The translations under genes were made by a program, and so were the position numbers. A stretch of DNA of 19,051 nucleotides from CAVSUR01 sp052143655 (GTDB taxonomy: Bacteria; Actinomycetota; Actinomycetes; Streptosporangiales; Streptosporangiaceae), in NCBI GenBank assembly GCA_052143655.1, contig JBKQSL010000256.1, positions 1 to 19,051 on the forward strand, read 5' to 3'. Each line of letters starts with the position of its first letter. Position 1 is the stretch's first letter. The notes under the pieces are model-generated. The model ran no database searches and was not told where the DNA came from. It saw nothing but the letters and a program-made list of their open reading frames with translations. Of this stretch, positions 15,392 through 19,051 are shown one piece after another.

Positions 15392-16021
15392 ATGACAGCA
15401 GCGGACCAGGAGGCAGCGGCCCGCCGCCAGCGGGCGCAGACGATCGCGCTGTGGCGGTGGTCGCTGATCGAGCCGGCGATGGACCCTGCCCTGACATCGC
15501 GCCAGCGCGGCCAGGTCGTGCGGGCGCTGGCCGGCCGCGAGCACGGCGGGCCGTCCGGGGCGCCGGTGAGCGTGTCCCGCAAGACCATCGACCGGTGGAT
15601 CACCGCGCGGCGGGCGGGCGGGTTCGACGCACTGATGCCCTCGCCGCGCCAGTGCTCGCCACGCACTGACCCCCACGTGGTGGAGCTGGCGGTGGGGCTG
15701 AAGAAGGAGAATCCCGCACGCACCGCCGCGCAGGTGCGCCGGGTCCTGGCTGCGCAGCTGGGCTGGGCGCCCTCCGAGCGGGCCATCCAGCGGTGGTTTG
15801 AGGCCCGCGAGCTCACCACCCGCCCCGGCGGCCAGCCGCCCGCCGCGTTCGGCCGGTTCCAGGCGGACCGGGTGAACGAGATCTGGACCGCTGACCTGAT
15901 GAACGGCCCCGAGGTGGCGGGCCGGTCCTGCCACCTGGCCGGGATCATCGAGGGTTATCTGGGGTTCGAACAAATTTTCAGCGCGTTTCCGCAGGTCAGT
16001 CCGTCACGTACGCGTCCGTGA
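15392..16021 (+). pseudogene. Integrase-core (IS481-like) transposase, truncated in the DDE domain
   Basis: Residues 1-110 carry tandem HTH modules (QRGQVVRALAGREHGG, then VSRKTIDRWITARRAGGFDAL), and 110-160 a second HTH (ARTAAQVRRVLAAQLGW, SERAIQRWFEARELT). Next comes the start of the rve/DDE core, FGRFQADRVNEIWTADLMNG, with the first catalytic Asp in TADLM, and CHLAGIIE. The family continues GIIDDHSR at this point, but here the sequence changes to EGYLGFEQIFSAF and stops about 20 codons later. Roughly the last half of the enzyme, with the second Asp and the Glu, is missing. The break near 15952 coincides with the start of the Tn554-like module on the other strand. The ATG has GGGAGGCGG upstream. 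It is not functional. Confidence 0.72.
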
Positions 16022-16023
16022 CG
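16002..16023. repeat. Hairpin at the 3' end of the small HTH gene
   Basis: CGTCACG (16002-16008) and CGTGACG (16017-16023) form a 7-bp stem with an 8-nt loop overlapping the stop codon of the HTH gene. Without a T-run it is a weak terminator candidate, and it lies about 50 nt from the presumed module edge, so it may belong to the end of the element. Confidence 0.35.
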
Positions 16024-16252
16024 AGCGCGGCTCGCCGTTGATGCCTCGGCTGAGCGTGCGGTGTCGCTGCTGGGCGGCTTGCCGGTCTTTGAAGCCGAGG
16101 CTTGCGGCGATCTGCTGCCAGGTCGCTCCGCTGCTCCGGGCCTGGAGAATGAGGTCGTGCTCATGCTGGTCAAGGTTGCGGCGCAGGGTGCTGACGGCGG
16201 CAAGGCCGGCCAGGGCGTGGCTGGCGGTTGCGGCAGCGCGGGCGGATGTCAA
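16004..16252 (-). CDS. Small helix-turn-helix protein
   Basis: An 82-residue protein whose middle (about 28-70) reads LDQHEHDLILQARSSGATWQ then QIAASLGFKDRQAAQQRHRT. This is a sigma-region-4/Myb-like HTH with the GATWxxIAxxLG turn seen in many actinobacterial DNA-binding proteins. The tail is short and basic. A TTG start at 16252 is used here for want of ATG or GTG. The frame stays open upstream, with DPLGTIPLFDVN in it, to the end of the DUF6262 gene. A rarer start (ATT near 16329 or CTG near 16344) coupled to that gene's stop would give about 25-30 more residues. It sits in the place where Tn554-like modules end, so it may regulate or assist the recombinases; this is inference. Confidence 0.55.
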   Translation of the reverse strand: MTSARAAATASHALAGLAAVSTLRRNLDQHEHDLILQARSSGATWQQIAASLGFKDRQAAQQRHRTLSRGINGEPRSSRTRT

Positions 16253-16344
16253 TGAGGCGTTGACATCGAAGAGGGGGATGGTGCCGAGCGGGTCGATGTC
16301 CTTGCCGGCGGGGACGCCGCTGTTGTCAATGGGTGATTGACGTT

Positions 16345-16755
16345 TCAGGGCTGGCCGCCGTGGTTGAGCCGACGGCGGAGCAGCAGGTTCTCTCCGTGGG
16401 CCTGTTCGAGTGCCTTGCGCAGTTCGGTGATTTCCTCGCGGTGGCGGCGCTTGAGGTCGGTGAGCTGAGCGGTCAGGGCGCGGACGACGCTGCCGGGCTC
16501 GTCCGGGGCGGCCTTGCCGGCGTGCCCGGGTCGCGGGCTGGCCTGCTGGGTGGTGCGCAGCTGCTCGATGCGGGAGCGGATCTGGGTGTTGCGGTAGAGG
16601 AAGTCCAGCGACACCCCGGCTCGGGCGGCCACGCCGCGGAAGGTGACTGGCTCGCCGTCCCTGGTCATCGCGTCGAGGGCTGCCTGGGCACGAGCGATCG
16701 CGCCGGCTGTGCGTGCGGCGGTGGCTTTCTGCAGGTTGGCGAGGTTACCGGCCAT
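16345..16755 (-). CDS. DUF6262/TnpC-like protein
   Basis: A 136-residue protein of the kind that accompanies Tn554 tnpA/tnpB. An N-terminal helical region contains LQKATAARTAGAIARAQAAL. A TetR-like HTH, PVTFRGVAARAGVSLDFLYR, follows, and after a Pro/Gly-rich linker a coiled coil, LTAQLTDLKRRHREEITELR and KALEQAHGENLLLRRRL. The ATG at 16755 overlaps the end of the tnpB-like gene by 11 nt. A version starting 41 codons upstream would overlap it far more and add a low-complexity segment, so I prefer 16755. In Tn554, TnpC influences the efficiency and orientation of transposition. The gene looks intact. Confidence 0.72.
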   Translation of the reverse strand: MAGNLANLQKATAARTAGAIARAQAALDAMTRDGEPVTFRGVAARAGVSLDFLYRNTQIRSRIEQLRTTQQASPRPGHAGKAAPDEPGSVVRALTAQLTDLKRRHREEITELRKALEQAHGENLLLRRRLNHGGQP

Positions 16756-18260
16756 CGCCGCCGCCTTGAGGGTCGTCACGGTCCAGGCGGGCGATAGCTG
16801 CGTTGGCGCGGGCTGGGACACCGGCGCCGCGGACGATGTTGGCAGTGCCCGCCGCGCTGGCGGTTTCCGGCCCGTCATCTAGGGCGGTGATGATGGCATC
16901 GAGCGCGGCGGCTTCCCGGTTGCGGCCGGCTAGCCAGACGTTGCCGGGGCTCATCGCAGCGCCGGTGCGTTCGGTGAATGCCGCCTGCCGGTCGTCGATG
17001 AGCTGCAGGGTGCGGTCCTTCTGGGCGCGCAGTTCAGGCAGGAAGGTGACGTCCGTGGCGAACTTGTCGCAGGTCAGGCAGGCGTTGCCGCGGTCGCAGG
17101 ACTGCCTGGGCGGCAGCAGGCAGTAGCCGTTGGGCAGGATACGGTCGGTGCGCTTGTCCAGCTGCAGCATGTCGTAAAGGTCTCCGGGTGCGAGGTCAAG
17201 GTCGCGGGCGTCGCTGGTGACCTTGCGGTAGCGGAGGAACTCGGCCTCGTGGGTAGCGGCAAGGGTCTGGGCGTAATGCATGGTCATGGTGGGGGAAATG
17301 TGTTTGATATGCGGGTGATCCAGAGGCAGTGACATGGTCGCGTAGCGCGGTCTGTCACCGGCTGGAAGGGAAACCACCCCATTGGATTTCATGCCATGCC
17401 TGGTCCGCTCGGCGGCAGACGGCGAGATCGAGAAGATCACGCTCGGGCATCCGCTGCTGGATGACTACCTGGTGTTCGTGGGCACGGACCTGGGCGGGAT
17501 CATCGGCCAGCCGCGGGCTGGTGATCTGGCGGTCCCGGCAGAACTCATCGAAGATCTTCATCCCGCTGATCCGGCCCAGCACGGTGGTCCAGGTCATCGC
17601 CCCGGTCTCCAGGCTCACCCGGCAGTGCCACTGCATTCCCGCTCGCAGCCAGCTGGTGACGATCCCGTCGAAGTGCGCGGCGCGGCGCCCGCAGGGCTCA
17701 TGGGGGCGCAGCACGATCCGCGGGTCGATGGCGGGATCCCATACCTCATGCTGCCACCAGGGCCGCGGATCGTAGGCGTTCCACAGCAGCCGGAAGCAGG
17801 ACAGGAGGTACTGCCGGAAGTTCTCGGCTGTGCTGGGTGCGGGCAGATGTCCCCGGTGCCGCTGCATCGCCAGGGAGAACTGGCGCAGCCATTCTCCCGG
17901 CCCCAGGTCTGTCAGCGAGCGCACGGCGGACGGCGAGTCCGTGGTGATCACGCCGAGCCAGCGGGCGAATATCGCCATGTTGCCGACGGTGATCTTTCCG
18001 CCGCGCTCGATGATGCGGAACATGCACCAGCTCAGTTCCCGCTGCAGCGTCTGCGGCAGCGCGGACAGGTCGATCGTGAAGCCGTGTGTCCGCGACCGGG
18101 TAAATGCGCTTGCGTACTCACCGGGGAGGCCGTCGAGGGAAATCCTGACCGGGCGCAGCGCGGCCGGCACCTTGTCCCACAAGGCGTCCAGGATCGCTAT
18201 CTGGTGCCCGCCGACAGCGGCTTCCAGGAATTCCAGGCCGTCGGCGGCCGCCCCGGTCAC
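16745..18260 (-). pseudogene. Tn554 TnpB-like tyrosine recombinase, catalytic core deleted
   Basis: The 5' portion (18260 to about 17480) encodes the N-terminal and core-binding regions of a TnpB-like recombinase, including FRLLWNAYDPRPWWQHEVWD, FDGIVTSWLRAGMQWHCRVS and WTTVLGRISGMKIFDEF. After LADDPAQVRA the frame drifts into sequence that stops at 17355. One frame over, the protein resumes at the extreme end of the catalytic domain (HPHIKHISPTMTMHYAQTLA), with the family's C-terminal Cys-rich tail: LPNGYCLLPPRQSCDRGNAC, then LTCDKFATDVTFLPEL. The catalytic Arg and HxxR boxes are missing, so several hundred bases were lost; only the final His/Tyr region remains. The GTG at 18260 overlaps the upstream stop as GTGA and is the likeliest start, although an ATG at 18326 is in frame. 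Confidence 0.72.
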
Positions 18261-18955
18261 GAGCACGATCCGGTCTGCCCGCCGGAGGCCGTCACGGCCC
18301 GCCAGCCAGCGGTGAAGGACTTCCATTCCGCGACGGCCCGCATGTCCGCCTCCTCGGTCACGTGTGCATACAGCTCCAGCGTGGTCTGCACGTCAGCGTG
18401 GCCCATCCGGCGCGACACCACATGCACCGGCACCCCGGCCATCAGCAAGGCGGTGGCATGTGAGTGCCTGATCCAGTGCGGCGTCCACGCTGCCGGAACT
18501 TCCCCGGCCAGGTCCCGGCGCAGCCGCCCGACCAGGTCATAGACGCTTTCGGGCCGCCATGGCGCGAACCGCGCGCCGCCCGCGAGATTCACGAACACAT
18601 GCGCCGCATCCAGGTCCGGGACGGCCAGGTCGGCGCCCGCGTCGCACAACTGCCACAGGTACTCCCCATAGAGCCGGTCCAGGGCATCGGAGATGAACAA
18701 GCGCCGGTACCTTCCGCCCTTGGCCCGCACCCCGTGCGGATGCTCGCGCGGCGTGACCTCGATAAACGGGGTATCGCCACGGCCGGTATGCCAGTCACGG
18801 TGCTGCAGCCCGAGCGCTTCACCCAGCCGCAGGCCCGTCTCCGCCAGAAGTGCCCACAGCAGGCGGTCCCTGACCTGGCCCGTCCACTCGCCGGCCGCCG
18901 GGATGAACCTTGCGCACGCATCGCAGATGGGTGCGGCTCTACTGGGGTGAGCTGG
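18257..18955 (-). pseudogene. Tn554 TnpA-like tyrosine recombinase, N-terminus missing
   Basis: The complete catalytic domain of a tyrosine recombinase is readable. Arg box: LLAETGLRLGEALGLQHRDW. Beta-hairpin: RAKGGRYRRLFIS. Then HVFVNLAGG, the HxxR box HWIRHSHATALL, GVPVHVVSRRMGHADVQTTL, and the nucleophile Tyr in LELYAHVTEE. All catalytic residues are present. The protein begins abruptly about 18945, with no start codon and no N-terminal SAM-like DNA-binding domain; a stop (TAA at 18956-18958) precedes it in frame and belongs to a different transposase. An internal GTG at 18730 could give only a partial domain. It overlaps the tnpB-like gene by GTGA. The truncation is a true junction, not a window-edge effect. 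Confidence 0.72.
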
Positions 18956-19051
18956 TTATGCTGCGAGGACGAGGCCATCGCGGTATTTGACGTGGTGGAT
19001 GCGCTTGTGCTCTTGGCGCAGGTGGTAGCGCCAGTAGGCGTCGAAGTCGCC
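18956..19051 (-). CDS. C-terminal end of a probable transposase, cut by window edge
   Basis: Thirty-one codons and a TAA stop run in frame to the right edge: GDFDAYWRYHLRQEHKRIHH followed by VKYRDGLVLAA. The GDFDxYWxxHLxxEHxR pattern is familiar as the tail of several bacterial transposases, but I cannot assign the IS family from so little. It abuts the truncated tnpA-like gene directly, so this element probably inserted into or deleted part of the Tn554-like module. It could also be a non-transposase C-terminus. Confidence 0.4.
   Translation of the reverse strand, partial: GDFDAYWRYHLRQEHKRIHHVKYRDGLVLAA

Larger units (their letters stand above)
15953..18955 (-). mobile_element. Degenerate Tn554-like module (tyrosine recombinases plus DUF6262)
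   Basis: Four minus-strand genes with overlaps form the known Tn554 order: tnpA-like integrase, tnpB-like integrase, and tnpC/DUF6262-like protein, followed here by a small HTH gene. The left limit is set by the abrupt end of the truncated transposase near 15952. The right limit is where the tnpA-like frame meets another transposase's stop codon at 18956. Both recombinases are damaged, so the module should not move on its own. Limits are inferred from gene truncation and not from identified ends. Confidence 0.55.

Noticed and set aside
1..19051. CRISPR array, tRNA or rRNA gene
   Set aside because: No regularly spaced repeats, no cloverleaf-like CCA-ended segment and no conserved rRNA core seen on either strand.

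Overview
The window is about 19 kb of very GC-rich DNA with strongly G/C-biased third codon positions, GTG as well as ATG starts, and transposase and recombinase families typical of high-GC Actinomycetota. I cannot name the genus. There is one conserved respiratory gene block, one conserved glycan gene block, and a large amount of mobile and decayed DNA between and after them.

Positions 1-5239 (minus strand) hold a compact respiratory/redox cluster, in transcription order: a 93-residue membrane protein, cydA, cydB (cytochrome bd-type oxidase), a glucose-6-phosphate dehydrogenase-like gene and a type II NADH dehydrogenase that runs off the left edge. Spacing is tight from cydA onward (7, 18 and 42 nt). 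Together they suggest a non-proton-pumping NADH-to-quinol-to-O2 branch. Two members are chemically odd. CydA has Lys where the heme b558 axial His is expected. The dehydrogenase keeps its Rossmann loop and catalytic His but has lost several canonical glucose-6-phosphate-binding residues.

Positions 5240-7069 are a gene graveyard: an ISL3-type transposase remnant with an internal deletion, fused to the last 44 codons of a GMC oxidoreductase, then about 700 bp with no recognisable gene, then a short frameshifted sulfatase N-terminal motif just upstream of the next gene. Positions 7070-11959 (plus strand) hold a GH63/MGH1-like glucosidase translationally coupled (ATGA overlap) to glgX, a glycogen debranching enzyme. 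glgX is complete apart from a single extra C in a C-run that breaks the frame.

Positions 12070-19051 are almost entirely mobile DNA. First is an intact-looking IS110-family element with a DEDD/Ser transposase, a 273-nt non-coding leader where a bridge RNA could lie, and imperfect inverted sequences near the ends. It is followed by decayed fragments, a DUF6431 zinc-ribbon gene with a truncated integrase-core transposase, and a degenerate Tn554-like module: two tyrosine recombinase genes in the tnpA-tnpB arrangement, a DUF6262/TnpC-like gene and a small HTH protein. The tnpB-like gene has lost most of its catalytic domain and the tnpA-like gene its N-terminus. The C-terminus of another probable transposase abuts it at the right edge. 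The pattern is repeated insertion of one element into another in an accessory hot spot.
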